DNA from: JADCCX01 sp031431475 | GTDB taxonomy: Bacteria > Pseudomonadota > Alphaproteobacteria > Rhizobiales > Beijerinckiaceae | DNA length: 64,000 nt | Direction of reading: 5' to 3' | Assembly: GCA_031431475.1 (NCBI GenBank) | Contig: JANPDL010000006.1 | Location: forward strand, 67,480 to 131,479 | Shown here: one piece after another, positions 8,674 to 17,084 of the stretch | Numbering within the stretch: the stretch's first letter is position 1 | Layout: each line of letters starts with the position of its first letter | Made by a program: the position numbers and the translations under genes | The notes under the pieces: model-generated | The model's input: only the letters and a program-made list of their open reading frames with translations | Told to the model about the DNA's origin: nothing | Databases searched by the model: none

Positions 8674-9876
8674 TCAGTCGAAGAACCCGGTATCCTCTTC
8701 TTTGAGATAGCGCTTGGCGGCGTTCGCGTCGATGTCAAGACCAAGCCCTGGTCCTGGCAACAGGTCGACCATCGAATCGTTAACGATACGGCCCGCCGGC
8801 AATCCCCGGATGATATCGTACCACCATGGGTCTGATGCTGTGGGCAATTCGAAGGCGATGTAGTTGGCGGGTAGCGTGGCGCACACATTGATCAAGGCGC
8901 CCAGCCCCAACAGGCCGTTGGCGGTGCCATGCGGCGCCATCAGGATCGAGTGCATGTAGGCGTGCTCGGCAATCCATTTCAGTTCTGCAATGCCGCCGAC
9001 GTCGGCCGGATCAGGTCCGACGATGCGCACCGCCTGGGTCTCGATGAGCTCCTTGAAATTGTGCCGGAGGTAGATCTGCTCACCGGTGTGGATCGGCGTC
9101 GATGTCGAAAGCGTCAATTCGCGGTAAGACTGCGGATTGACCCACGGCACGTAGTCGCCGGTGAGCATGTCTTCCAGCCATGCAATGTCGTATTTTTCGA
9201 CCGCGCGAGCAAACTTGATCGCGTCGGGCAGCATCCAGCCCGGGCCGCAATCGAGCGCTAAGCTTACTTTGTCGCCAAGCACCTCCTTCATCGCGATGAC
9301 GCAATCGAGCATATGATTGAACCCATGCTCGCTGATCATGCCCTGGTCCATCGCGCCATGATAGCCCGAGCGTGTCTGGCGCACGCCGTAATGGAAATCC
9401 TTGACTGTATCCTTCATGTTGGAGTGGAAGCTAATGCCCTGCTTCACCAGAAAGAATTTTTCCGGTAGTTCAGCCATCCACTTCACATCGGCGGCGTAGT
9501 CCTCAGGGCGATCGCCAGTCCGCTTCTTGCGCAGGTTGCCATTGTAACACCGCACCTTGTCGCGCACCTTGCCGCCGAGCAGTTTGTAGACCGGCACGTT
9601 CGCCGCTTTGCCTGCGATGTCCCAGAGCGCATGCTCAATGACGCTGACCGCCGCTCCGTAGGGCTTGAACGACCCGCGCTGACGGATTTTCAGCATCACA
9701 CGCTCAACATCGGTCGGGTCTTCGCCAATCAAAGCCTCTCGGAGATGAAGAACCATGGGCTTGATGTAGCCCTTGGTGAACTCCACCTCGCCAAGTCCGT
9801 GGATGCCCTCGTCAGTGGTAATGCGGACAATTGGGTGCTGGCCTATGACAGCGCAGCGGAGATCGGTGATTTTCAT
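8674..9876 (-). CDS. Mandelate racemase/muconate lactonizing enzyme family protein (A)
   Basis: A 400-residue enolase-superfamily enzyme, probably a sugar-acid dehydratase or epimerase. The N-terminal capping domain is followed by a TIM barrel with metal ligands in LALDCG (Asp), WLEDM (Glu) and HTGEQIYL (Glu), then an Asp in VGPDPADVGG and a His in MAPHGTANG as a dyad. The second-strand base is likely the Lys of FFLVKQG. The ATG at 9876 (MKITDL) is chosen; a longer open frame upstream has no family similarity. It closely resembles its neighbour at 9995-11353, sharing TGE-x-IYL and PWWYDI. Reaction and substrate are unknown. Confidence 0.8.
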   Translation of the reverse strand: MKITDLRCAVIGQHPIVRITTDEGIHGLGEVEFTKGYIKPMVLHLREALIGEDPTDVERVMLKIRQRGSFKPYGAAVSVIEHALWDIAGKAANVPVYKLLGGKVRDKVRCYNGNLRKKRTGDRPEDYAADVKWMAELPEKFFLVKQGISFHSNMKDTVKDFHYGVRQTRSGYHGAMDQGMISEHGFNHMLDCVIAMKEVLGDKVSLALDCGPGWMLPDAIKFARAVEKYDIAWLEDMLTGDYVPWVNPQSYRELTLSTSTPIHTGEQIYLRHNFKELIETQAVRIVGPDPADVGGIAELKWIAEHAYMHSILMAPHGTANGLLGLGALINVCATLPANYIAFELPTASDPWWYDIIRGLPAGRIVNDSMVDLLPGPGLGLDIDANAAKRYLKEEDTGFFD

Positions 9877-9994
9877 GACCAGTGCCTTTTCGTGCGGTGC
9901 GTTAGCGGTGTGTGATGACCGGGTGTGATTTCGCTTGTGAACAATAGGCTCCACCTGATCGCGTCCAAGTGTGCCTCGACTGCCGATTGTTGAG

Positions 9995-11353
9995 TCAGCT
10001 CCAGGTGCGATCCCATGAGTACTCGTCATCCCAGCGGTCCGTCGGCTGCCAGACGCCGCTGACGCCCGGCTGGAGATGCTGGCTGATGACCTCATCAACG
10101 ATATCGTCGATGCCAAGGCCCGGCTTATCGGGCACTTCGATGAAGCCATTCTTCACCAAGGGCCTTGGCAGGCCTGTCACGATGTCGTCCCACCACGGCA
10201 CGTCGACGGAGTGATATTCCAGCGCCATGAAGTTCTCGGTGGCGGCCGCGACATGAGCGGCGGCCATCGCAGCGATGGGGCTTTCGGCCATGTGGATCGC
10301 CATGGCGACCCCGTGGTCCTGCGCCAGATCACCGATCTTCTTGGTTTCCAGAATGCCGCCCGAGGTCAGCAGATCGGGATGAATGACCGAAATGCCTGAT
10401 TTGAGCAGTGGCTCGAAGTTCTCCTTCAGGTAGATGTCTTCGCCCGTGCAAATTGGGACCGATGTTGCAGCCTGCAATTGGCGATATTGTTCTGTGTATT
10501 GCCAGGGAATGACATCCTCCAGCCAAGCTGGAACATACCTCTCGATCCGCTTGGCGAGGCGGATGCCGTCCTGCAGTGAGATATGGCCGACATGATCGAT
10601 GGCGAGGGGGACTTCAAGACCGATGACCTCGCGGACCTCGGCGATGTATTGTTCAAGGTGATCCAGTCCCTTGTCGGTAAAGTGTAGGCCGGTGAAGGGA
10701 TGGCGAACGTTCTGCGCATCGTAGGCGGCGTTGCGTCGCCGACGCTCCTCCAGCGTGCGCGCACGGCCTTGCGCCGCATGCGAACGCAAGCCATCGAGCG
10801 TGCCAGCGGGCGCGACCACGGCGTCTGGCAGGTCGGCGATCTGCATCAGGCCCAGATCCATCTTGAGAAACGTGTAGCCGCGCTCCATCCGTTCCTTGAG
10901 GCGCTTGCCGGTGGCCGTGCCGCTGGATTGCTGCGCATCGGTATCGCAATAGATCCGCACCTTGTCGCGGAACCTGCCGCCGAGCATCTGGTAGATCGGC
11001 ACGCCGTAGGCTTTGCCTGCGAGGTCCCACAGCGCAATTTCGACGGCGGAGACGCCACCGCCCTGTCGTCCGTGTCCGCCGAATTGCTTGATGCGGCGGA
11101 ACAGGCGGTCGATGTCGCACGGGTTTTCGCCGAGCAACCGGCTCTTGAGCATCAGCGCAAATGTCGCGCTGGCGCCGTCGCGCACTTCGCCAAATCCGAC
11201 CAGTCCCTGGTTGGTGTAGATCTTGAGTAGAACCGACGCGAACGGCGCACCGACGATTTCAGCCACCCGCATGTCGGTGATGCGAAGCTCCGACGGTATA
11301 GAGTTGGTGTTGACTCGATCAAGCGCCTCCTCGGCGCCGCCCATCTTTGGCAT
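9995..11353 (-). CDS. Mandelate racemase/muconate lactonizing enzyme family protein (B)
   Basis: A 452-residue enolase-superfamily member, longer than its neighbours because of an insertion of about 45 residues (Arg/Ala-rich, around 200-245) between the second and third barrel strands. Metal ligands sit in LAIDHVGH, AWLEDV and CTGEDIYL, with an Asp in IHPDLLTSGG and a His in AIHMAES. The strand-2 motif is LKMDLG. It shares PWWDDIVTGLP with protein A, so the two are paralogues. The ATG at 11353 (MPKMGG) has a GAGGGA site 8 bases upstream; a longer start at 11389 lacks one. Likely a sugar-acid dehydratase; substrate unknown. Confidence 0.8.
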   Translation of the reverse strand: MPKMGGAEEALDRVNTNSIPSELRITDMRVAEIVGAPFASVLLKIYTNQGLVGFGEVRDGASATFALMLKSRLLGENPCDIDRLFRRIKQFGGHGRQGGGVSAVEIALWDLAGKAYGVPIYQMLGGRFRDKVRIYCDTDAQQSSGTATGKRLKERMERGYTFLKMDLGLMQIADLPDAVVAPAGTLDGLRSHAAQGRARTLEERRRRNAAYDAQNVRHPFTGLHFTDKGLDHLEQYIAEVREVIGLEVPLAIDHVGHISLQDGIRLAKRIERYVPAWLEDVIPWQYTEQYRQLQAATSVPICTGEDIYLKENFEPLLKSGISVIHPDLLTSGGILETKKIGDLAQDHGVAMAIHMAESPIAAMAAAHVAAATENFMALEYHSVDVPWWDDIVTGLPRPLVKNGFIEVPDKPGLGIDDIVDEVISQHLQPGVSGVWQPTDRWDDEYSWDRTWS

Positions 11354-11432
11354 TCCGGCATTCCCTCTGTCGCGGGTCCCGGCCCGCATGATTGACCGCC
11401 ATTTGATGGCGTTTGCATTCAGTTCGAGCAGG

Positions 11433-11549
11433 TTACCAGTTCGCGATGCGTCTATCCGCGAGAACGGAACTGGCTGCGGGGATGACCTCTTGTTCGAACA
11501 GATGCCTGGCCTCCGCGACTTGATCGGTCTCGATGCCGGTGATCTTCAA
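11433..11549 (-). pseudogene. 38-codon chimeric remnant in the dehydratase cluster
   Basis: A short frame starts at TTG 11549 behind a GGGAGGG site. Its first 11 residues (LKITGIETDQV) look like the start of an enolase-superfamily enzyme. The next part (ARHLFEQEVIPAA) resembles the C-terminal tail of luciferase-like flavin monooxygenases. It stops at 11433. The simplest reading is a deletion that joined the head of a sixth dehydratase gene to the tail of an oxidoreductase gene. The rest of the 11354-11587 gap shows nothing else. Confidence 0.4.
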
Positions 11550-11587
11550 AGGACACCCTCCCGGATAGTTGCGGCTCGCGCCACGTC

Positions 11588-12748
11588 TCAGTCGACGACG
11601 TTGGCCTCGAGGTACTCGCGGTTCATCACGATGCCGAGCCCGGGCGCCTTGTTGAGCTTGAGGCTGCCATTGGAGTTATCGAGCGGCACGTCGATGAGGG
11701 GATCGTACTTTGAGAGATTCCACTCCGAGGTCTCGAGCTTGTAGAAATTGGGCACCGTCATCATCACTTGCGCGCCGGCTACGACGTTGATCGGCCCGGC
11801 CGCGTCATGGGGCGAAACCGGTATGTAGTAAGCCTCGCAGAGCGCTGAAATCTTTTTCAGTTCGGTGATCCCGCCGGTCCAAGTGACGTCTGGCATGATG
11901 TAGTCGGCCAGCTTGTTCTCAAGAATGGGGACGAAATCCCACTTGGTGTGGCCGCGCTCGCCCCAAGAGATCGCCACGTTGACCTTCTCGCGCACCTGCT
12001 TGAGGGCATTGAGGCTTTCGGGGGGGCACGGCTCCTCGAACCAGTCGATGTTTCCAGCCTCTTCGAGGGAGCGGCACAGGCGGATCGCTGTGGGCACGTC
12101 GAAACGACCATGCGCGTCGATCAACACTTCGACATCGGGCCCCGCGGTTTCACGAATGAGCGCCGTCAGCTCTGCGGCCTCGCGCTCGTCCTTGCGCGTC
12201 ATGCCGCCGTCGAGATATCCCTCGCGCTGTTCGCGCGCCTTGCCGTCCACATGCGGACCTTGGTATGGAAACGGATCGAACTTGAGCGCGGTGTGACCTG
12301 ACTTCACGATGGCCTGGATTTCGGCGACGGCGCCCTCCTTGCTCGTGAATTTGCGCTGGTCGGGGTGGGTGTAAAGTGCAATTTCATCTCGCACAGCTCC
12401 GCCCAGAAGCTCGTAGATCGGCTTGCCAAGCGCCTTTCCACGGATGTCCCAAAGCGCAATGTCGATGGCGCTGAGGCATTCGACTGCAGCGCCGCGGCTC
12501 CCCATGTAAGTGAAGCTGCGAAATAGCTTGTGCCAGAGGCGCTCGATCTGCGCCGGATCTTCTCCGACCATCATATGGCTGATCTGCCGCAGCATAGCCG
12601 TCAGTGCACGGTTCGCAATCTTCGTCGTCGTGGTGATCTCGCCCCAGCCTGTGATACCTTCGTCCGTGTTGACTTCCACGAACAGGAACTCGCCCCAATA
12701 GGAGGCGTTCGACTTGATGAGCCACGGCCTGACGCTGGTGATCTTCAT
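11588..12748 (-). CDS. Mandelate racemase/muconate lactonizing enzyme family protein (C), galactonate dehydratase-like
   Basis: A 386-residue enolase-superfamily enzyme. The barrel carries LKFDPF (strand-2 Lys), LIDAHGRFD (Asp), WFEEP (Glu), SWGERGH (Glu), MPDVTWTGGI (Asp) and SPHDAAGPI (His). The D-x-H-G-R block and the S-P-H-D end resemble acid-sugar dehydratases such as galactonate or gluconate dehydratase. The ATG at 12748 (MKITSVRPW) is the family start; an extension to 12799 has no similarity. It lies 51 bp downstream of the GntR gene on the same strand, so both may share a transcript. Confidence 0.82.
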   Translation of the reverse strand: MKITSVRPWLIKSNASYWGEFLFVEVNTDEGITGWGEITTTTKIANRALTAMLRQISHMMVGEDPAQIERLWHKLFRSFTYMGSRGAAVECLSAIDIALWDIRGKALGKPIYELLGGAVRDEIALYTHPDQRKFTSKEGAVAEIQAIVKSGHTALKFDPFPYQGPHVDGKAREQREGYLDGGMTRKDEREAAELTALIRETAGPDVEVLIDAHGRFDVPTAIRLCRSLEEAGNIDWFEEPCPPESLNALKQVREKVNVAISWGERGHTKWDFVPILENKLADYIMPDVTWTGGITELKKISALCEAYYIPVSPHDAAGPINVVAGAQVMMTVPNFYKLETSEWNLSKYDPLIDVPLDNSNGSLKLNKAPGLGIVMNREYLEANVVD

Positions 12749-12799
12749 GGGCTTTGGTTTCCTGTGAAAACGAGGGGGCATGCGCGACCGGTCGGCCAT

Positions 12800-13513
12800 C
12801 TATCCGGCCCGGGCGGCCGCCGTGGCCCGCATGTGCTCAAGGATGTGAAGACCGGACCCCTCGACATGGCGCGCCACGAGCTCAGCGGCCTTGTCCGCGT
12901 CGCCAGCCTTGATGTGCGCGATGAGTTCGCGATGATCGCTGATCACCTGCGCCCGACGCGCGAGGGTGAAGCCGAAACGGCCGCTGATCGCGCGGAGCAC
13001 CTCGCGATGCTTCCACCACAATTCCGCAGCGTGCCGGTTGTAGTGCCGTTCATAGATCAGGGAGTGGAACTTGGTGTCCAACTCGCTGTGCTTGATCCGA
13101 TCAGCGAAATTATTGACCTCGATCTGGGTCTGTATCCACTCCAGTTGCGCGATGTCGGCCTCCGTCGCCATTCTGACGAACCAGCGCGTCAGGGCAGGCT
13201 CGATCAGGACGCCGATCTCGGTGATGTCGCGTACGAAATCCCGGTCGATCGGCCGCACGCGGGCGCCGCGATTGCGCGTGAAGATCACAAAGCCTTCGCC
13301 GCGGAGTAGCTGCAGCACCTCCCGGACCGGCGTCGTCGAGCTGCCGTGACGCTTGGCGAGGTCGGAGGCGACAAGTCGCTCATCGGCCTTGAGTTGTCCC
13401 GAGACAATATCGTCGCGGATGACCTTGTACAGCTGCGCCGTGGAATCGGTTGTGACGCCAATTGGATCAATCCCCACCGGAGGGGCCACCTTGTATTCTT
13501 TCCTGTTTTCCAA
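12800..13513 (-). CDS. GntR-family regulator, FCD (FadR-like) subfamily
   Basis: A 237-residue DNA-binding repressor type. The winged helix spans about 25-90 (QLYKVIRDDIVSGQL, RHGSSTTPVREVLQLL). The C-terminal all-helical FCD domain keeps its metal/ligand residues: D-x-x-F-H in DTKFHSLIYERH, a His in SDHRELIAHI, and a His in VARHVEGS. It is divergent from the sugar ABC importer across a 178-bp intergenic region and precedes the minus-strand dehydratases, so it is the natural regulator of both arms. The effector is probably the imported sugar acid or an intermediate (inferred). Confidence 0.88.
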   Translation of the reverse strand: MENRKEYKVAPPVGIDPIGVTTDSTAQLYKVIRDDIVSGQLKADERLVASDLAKRHGSSTTPVREVLQLLRGEGFVIFTRNRGARVRPIDRDFVRDITEIGVLIEPALTRWFVRMATEADIAQLEWIQTQIEVNNFADRIKHSELDTKFHSLIYERHYNRHAAELWWKHREVLRAISGRFGFTLARRAQVISDHRELIAHIKAGDADKAAELVARHVEGSGLHILEHMRATAAARAG

Positions 13514-13573
13514 GCTGGCCTCTCAATCCAAATCATACGCAGATCAACCCAGATAATATATGATCTGATAAGA

Positions 13574-13584
13574 TTGACATACAA
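13574..13584. promoter_or_regulatory. Candidate GntR/FCD operator
   Basis: TTG-ACATA-CAA has TTG/CAA ends like the TTGTATACAA-type sites of some FCD regulators. It sits in an AT-rich stretch (13545-13595) between the GntR gene and the solute-binding-protein gene. The next bases also contain an inverted ACATA/TATGT pair (13578-13592). Weak evidence: position plus partial symmetry. Confidence 0.3.
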
Positions 13585-13691
13585 GTTATGTTCTGCGAGC
13601 GTCAATCCATTGGAGCGCCGCTTAAAAGAACAGCTCCAGACAGGGTGGAATTGCACAGGGTCAGCGTGAGCTGGCAGGATGGAGGGAATAA

Positions 13692-15176
13692 ATGTCGAGT
13701 CTTAACTTCGGCCGCCTCGTTCGTCGCGGCGTTTCGCTGGCCGCCATAACAGCGTCGTTCATGTGTTCGCCCGCCTCGGCGCAGGCGCCTGTCGACCTGA
13801 GCAAGTGGTCGCCAGAGTATGTGCGCGCCATCGCGGGAACCAAGGATTTCGACACCGCGGCCGATTGCGGCAAGGTTACGCCGCTCGCCCACAAGGGGCG
13901 TGTTACGTTCTGGTACCAGGGCGTTTTCGAAGGCGACCCCGATCTCCTGCGGCAATATTACAGGGACTTCTTCGCGACATTCCGGAAGACGTACCCCAAC
14001 ATCCAGCTCGAGGAGCAGGCGCTCACCTATAACGATCTTCTGGACAAGTTCCGCACGGCGCTACTGGGCAATGCCGGACCGATGGTGGTGCGGCTGCAGA
14101 TACTCGGCGGCGTGGAATTCGCCTCAAAGGGCTATATCCAGGAACTGAAGCCCGAGGACGTCGGCTATTCGACCCAGGATTTCTGGCCCGGAGCCATGAA
14201 GTCGAACATGTGGAAGGGCAAGACCTACGGCATTCCGACCAACAACGAGACGATGGCGCTGATCTGGAACGCCGACATCTTCAAGCGCGCCGGCCTGGAC
14301 CCCGAGAAGGCACCGGCGACCTGGGATGATGTCGTCAGATATTCCAAGCAGATCAACGAGAAGGTCGGGGTTTCGGGCTACGGCCTTGTCGCTCGAAAGA
14401 ACGCCGGCAACACGCCCTACCGCTTCCTGCCGCAGCTCTGGGGTTACGGCGGCGGCGTGTTCGACGAGGCCTCGCCGAGCCCGAATTATTCGCAGATCCA
14501 GCTGAACAGCGCGGCAAGCAAGCGGGCCCTGCAAGCCTCCTATGACATGTACGTCCGCGACAAATCAGTGCCGGTCTCGGCATTGACGAACCAGCAGGCG
14601 GACAATCAGCCTTTGTTTCTGGCCGGTCAGCTCGGCATGATGATTTCGCACCCGTCGGACTACGACGTCATGCTGGATCTCAAGAAGAGGGTGACTGGAA
14701 GCGACGTCCAGAAGGCGCAAAACGTCATCGACAACATGCGCTACGGCCTGATTCCGACTGGGCCGGACGGCAAGCGCGCCGTCGTGTTCGGCGGCTCCAA
14801 CATGCACATCCTGAAGCCCGAATATGTTGACGGCGGCAAGGTGGATCAACCGGCCGCAAAAGCGATCACCTGTTTCTGGACAAGCCCAGAATGGTCGCTG
14901 AAGATGGCCTATGCCGGTTCGAACCCGGGTAACCTCAACGGCTTCAAGACGAAGTGGATGAAGGAGCGCCTTGAGAACATCAGGTTCCTCGACGTCACGA
15001 CTTCGATGCTGCCCTATGGCATCCCGTTCCCGACGATTCCGGAGACGCCGGAGATCATGAACATCGTCGTGCCCGACATGCTTCAGAATGCCCTCACCGG
15101 GACGATGACGGTCGATCAGGCCGCCGAAGACGCGGCCAAGAAAGTCAAAAGCATCATGAGCGGCGGCAAGCTCTAG
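13692..15176 (+). CDS. Sugar ABC transporter solute-binding protein (family 1)
   Basis: A 494-residue periplasmic binding protein. It starts with an Arg-containing signal peptide (RLVRRGVSLAAITASF) with likely cleavage after ASAQA near residue 31. The mature part has family-1 features: GRVTFWYQG, the YNDLLDKFRTAL segment, GIPTNNETMALIWNADIFKRAGLDP, and TWDDVVRYSKQI. It is the first gene of an SBP-permease-permease-ATPase set. A long GC hairpin follows its stop and may keep its level above that of the membrane genes. Substrate is probably a sugar acid or its glycoside, judged only from the neighbouring dehydratases. Confidence 0.87.
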   Translation: MSSLNFGRLVRRGVSLAAITASFMCSPASAQAPVDLSKWSPEYVRAIAGTKDFDTAADCGKVTPLAHKGRVTFWYQGVFEGDPDLLRQYYRDFFATFRKTYPNIQLEEQALTYNDLLDKFRTALLGNAGPMVVRLQILGGVEFASKGYIQELKPEDVGYSTQDFWPGAMKSNMWKGKTYGIPTNNETMALIWNADIFKRAGLDPEKAPATWDDVVRYSKQINEKVGVSGYGLVARKNAGNTPYRFLPQLWGYGGGVFDEASPSPNYSQIQLNSAASKRALQASYDMYVRDKSVPVSALTNQQADNQPLFLAGQLGMMISHPSDYDVMLDLKKRVTGSDVQKAQNVIDNMRYGLIPTGPDGKRAVVFGGSNMHILKPEYVDGGKVDQPAAKAITCFWTSPEWSLKMAYAGSNPGNLNGFKTKWMKERLENIRFLDVTTSMLPYGIPFPTIPETPEIMNIVVPDMLQNALTGTMTVDQAAEDAAKKVKSIMSGGKL

Positions 15177-15194
15177 CGCCGGCGCCTCCAACGC

Positions 15195-15218
15195 GACCGG
15201 CGGCGACCGCCGCCGGTC
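15195..15218 (+). repeat. Intercistronic GC hairpin between binding-protein and permease genes
   Basis: GACCGGCGGCG (15195-15205) and CGCCGCCGGTC (15208-15218) are perfect inverted arms with two bases between. There is no T run. Such hairpins behind binding-protein genes often protect the upstream mRNA from 3' decay, giving more binding protein than permease. That role is inferred here. Confidence 0.6.
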
Positions 15219-15246
15219 CATTCCCCGACAACGGAAGGCTGGCCCG

Positions 15247-16200
15247 ATGACCATGGCGACACGCCTGGCTGAGGCTCCTGTGCAAGCAAGTGCGCTCCAG
15301 TCCGGCCTCCTTTGGCGGATCTGGACCAGTCGTGTGGACTATCTCTACGTCATGCCTGCGATCGTGGTGATGCTCATCGTCATCGCCTATCCGATCTACT
15401 ACACCGTCGAGCTGTCGTTCTTCAACACGCCGCCCAGCCTGCAGTTGCGCGACAAGATATTCGTGGGCCTGGACAACTACACGCTGATCCTCAGCAGCGA
15501 AGTGTTTTGGCAGGTCACTCTCAACACCTTCATATGGACCATTGCGTCGACCGGTCTCGCCTACGTCCTGGGGTTGGGGTGCGCCCTCGCCCTGCACCGC
15601 GACTTCGTCGGCCGGGCCGTCTTGCGCGCCATCCTGATCATACCCTGGGTGATCAGCGCGGTCGCCGCGTCTTATATCTGGAAGTGGATCTACCACTCGA
15701 ACTTCGGCGTCATCGGCGCCGTTCTGGTGGAGCTCGGATTCGCCAGCCGTCCTCCTAACTTCATCGACAACGTCAACACGGTCCTCCCCTCGTTGATCGT
15801 CGTCAACGTGTGGCGGGAGTTTCCCTTCGCGATGATCATGTTGGCGGCCGGACTGCAGACTGTGCCGGATCAGTTGCTCCGGGCGGCGAGAGTCGACGGC
15901 GCTAGCGCCTGGCAGCGCTTCTGGCACGTGACGTTCCCGCATATCAGGGGCGTGTCAATCGCGACCATCCTTTTGCTCGCGGTGGCGAACTTCAATTCCT
16001 TCATCGTTCCCTGGATCATGACCGGAGGCGGCCCCGCCAATGCCTCCCATATCTGGATAACCCATATCTATGAACTGGCCTTCGGGCGGCAGCGCTGGGG
16101 TGTCGCGGCCGCCTATTCGGTCCTCCTGTTCCTCATCCTGATGGCGCTCGGCTACTTCTACGTCCGTGGCCTCAGTGGCAATGAGAAGGAGCGCGGTTGA
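15247..16200 (+). CDS. Sugar ABC transporter permease (MalF/UgpA type)
   Basis: A 317-residue inner-membrane permease with six predicted helices, the first at about 35-60 (YLYVMPAIVVMLIVIAYPIY). The ATPase-coupling EAA loop reads AARVDGASAWQRFWHVTFPHI at about 218-238, with the conserved Gly. It is the second gene of the sugar importer and pairs with the next permease, whose ATG shares one base with this stop (TGATG). Confidence 0.9.
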   Translation: MTMATRLAEAPVQASALQSGLLWRIWTSRVDYLYVMPAIVVMLIVIAYPIYYTVELSFFNTPPSLQLRDKIFVGLDNYTLILSSEVFWQVTLNTFIWTIASTGLAYVLGLGCALALHRDFVGRAVLRAILIIPWVISAVAASYIWKWIYHSNFGVIGAVLVELGFASRPPNFIDNVNTVLPSLIVVNVWREFPFAMIMLAAGLQTVPDQLLRAARVDGASAWQRFWHVTFPHIRGVSIATILLLAVANFNSFIVPWIMTGGGPANASHIWITHIYELAFGRQRWGVAAAYSVLLFLILMALGYFYVRGLSGNEKERG

Positions 16201-17072
16201 TGACCGCCGCCGCCGCGCGCAGGACCCGTGCTGGAATCGACGTCTGGCGCTGGGCCGGACGCGCATTCCTCACGCTGATGCTGCTGTTCACTGCGCTTCC
16301 GATGTTCTGGATGCTTCTGACATCGATCAAGTCAGGTTTCGCGGCGATGCAGTTTCCGCCGCAATGGTGGCCGAACGAACCGACGCTGGCGAGCTACCGG
16401 AAGCTGCTCGATCCAACCAACAGCGTGGGCAAGGACTTTCTGCAATTCTTCTGGAACAGCCTTTTCGTATCGACCATGTCGACGATCCTCTCGGTCATCG
16501 TCGCGGTGCCGGCGGCCTACGCCTTCTCGCGGTTCGACTTTCCGGGGCGCAAGATGCTCTTCTTCTCGGTGCTTTTGCGCAACATGTTCCCGGCGGTGAT
16601 CTTCCTGGTCCCGCTTTTCATCCTGATGCGGTTGCTCGGCCTCATGAATACGCACGGATCGCTGATCCTGACCTATCTGACGTTCGGCCTCCCGCTCGCG
16701 ATCTGGCTGCTCAAGGGCTTCTACGACAACATTCCCTACCAGCTCGAGCAGGCGGCCCGAATCGACGGCGCCACCCGATTCCAGGCGTTTCTTCTGATCG
16801 TCATGCCGCTTTCGATGCCGGGCATCATCGCGACGGCGATCTACTCCTTCATCGGCGCCTGGAACGAGTACATCTTCGCCTACACGTTCATCAACAGGAA
16901 CGACCAGCTGACACTGCCGGTCGGCATCCAGCGATTCTTCTCCGAGAACACTTCGGATTTCCCCGGCCTCATGGCGGCGAGCTTCATGATGAGCGTGCCG
17001 GTCGTCGTGCTCTTCCTTCTGCTCCAGCGCTACTTCGTCCGCGCACTCACCGAAGGCGCGGTCAAACACTAG
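16200..17072 (+). CDS. Sugar ABC transporter permease (MalG/UgpE type)
   Basis: A 290-residue permease. The first helix follows residue 20 (AFLTLMLLFTALPMFWMLL), and the EAA loop is QAARIDGATRFQAFLLIVMPL at about 184-204. It ends with a typical MalG-like LQRYFVRALTEGAVK tail. The ATG at 16200 is chosen; a TTG one codon earlier is also possible. It overlaps the upstream permease stop by one base and is followed by the ATPase gene after 12 bp. Confidence 0.9.
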   Translation: MTAAAARRTRAGIDVWRWAGRAFLTLMLLFTALPMFWMLLTSIKSGFAAMQFPPQWWPNEPTLASYRKLLDPTNSVGKDFLQFFWNSLFVSTMSTILSVIVAVPAAYAFSRFDFPGRKMLFFSVLLRNMFPAVIFLVPLFILMRLLGLMNTHGSLILTYLTFGLPLAIWLLKGFYDNIPYQLEQAARIDGATRFQAFLLIVMPLSMPGIIATAIYSFIGAWNEYIFAYTFINRNDQLTLPVGIQRFFSENTSDFPGLMAASFMMSVPVVVLFLLLQRYFVRALTEGAVKH

Positions 17073-17084
17073 AAAGCAGGTTTC

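Noticed and set aside
9877..10149. 91-codon N-terminal extension of dehydratase A
   Set aside because: The extension is Ser/Arg-rich, overlaps gene B in another frame and has no family similarity; MKITDL at 9876 is the normal start.
14565..15942. Long minus-strand frames opposite the binding-protein and first permease genes
   Set aside because: Antisense shadows of clear transporter genes; no start signal or family similarity.
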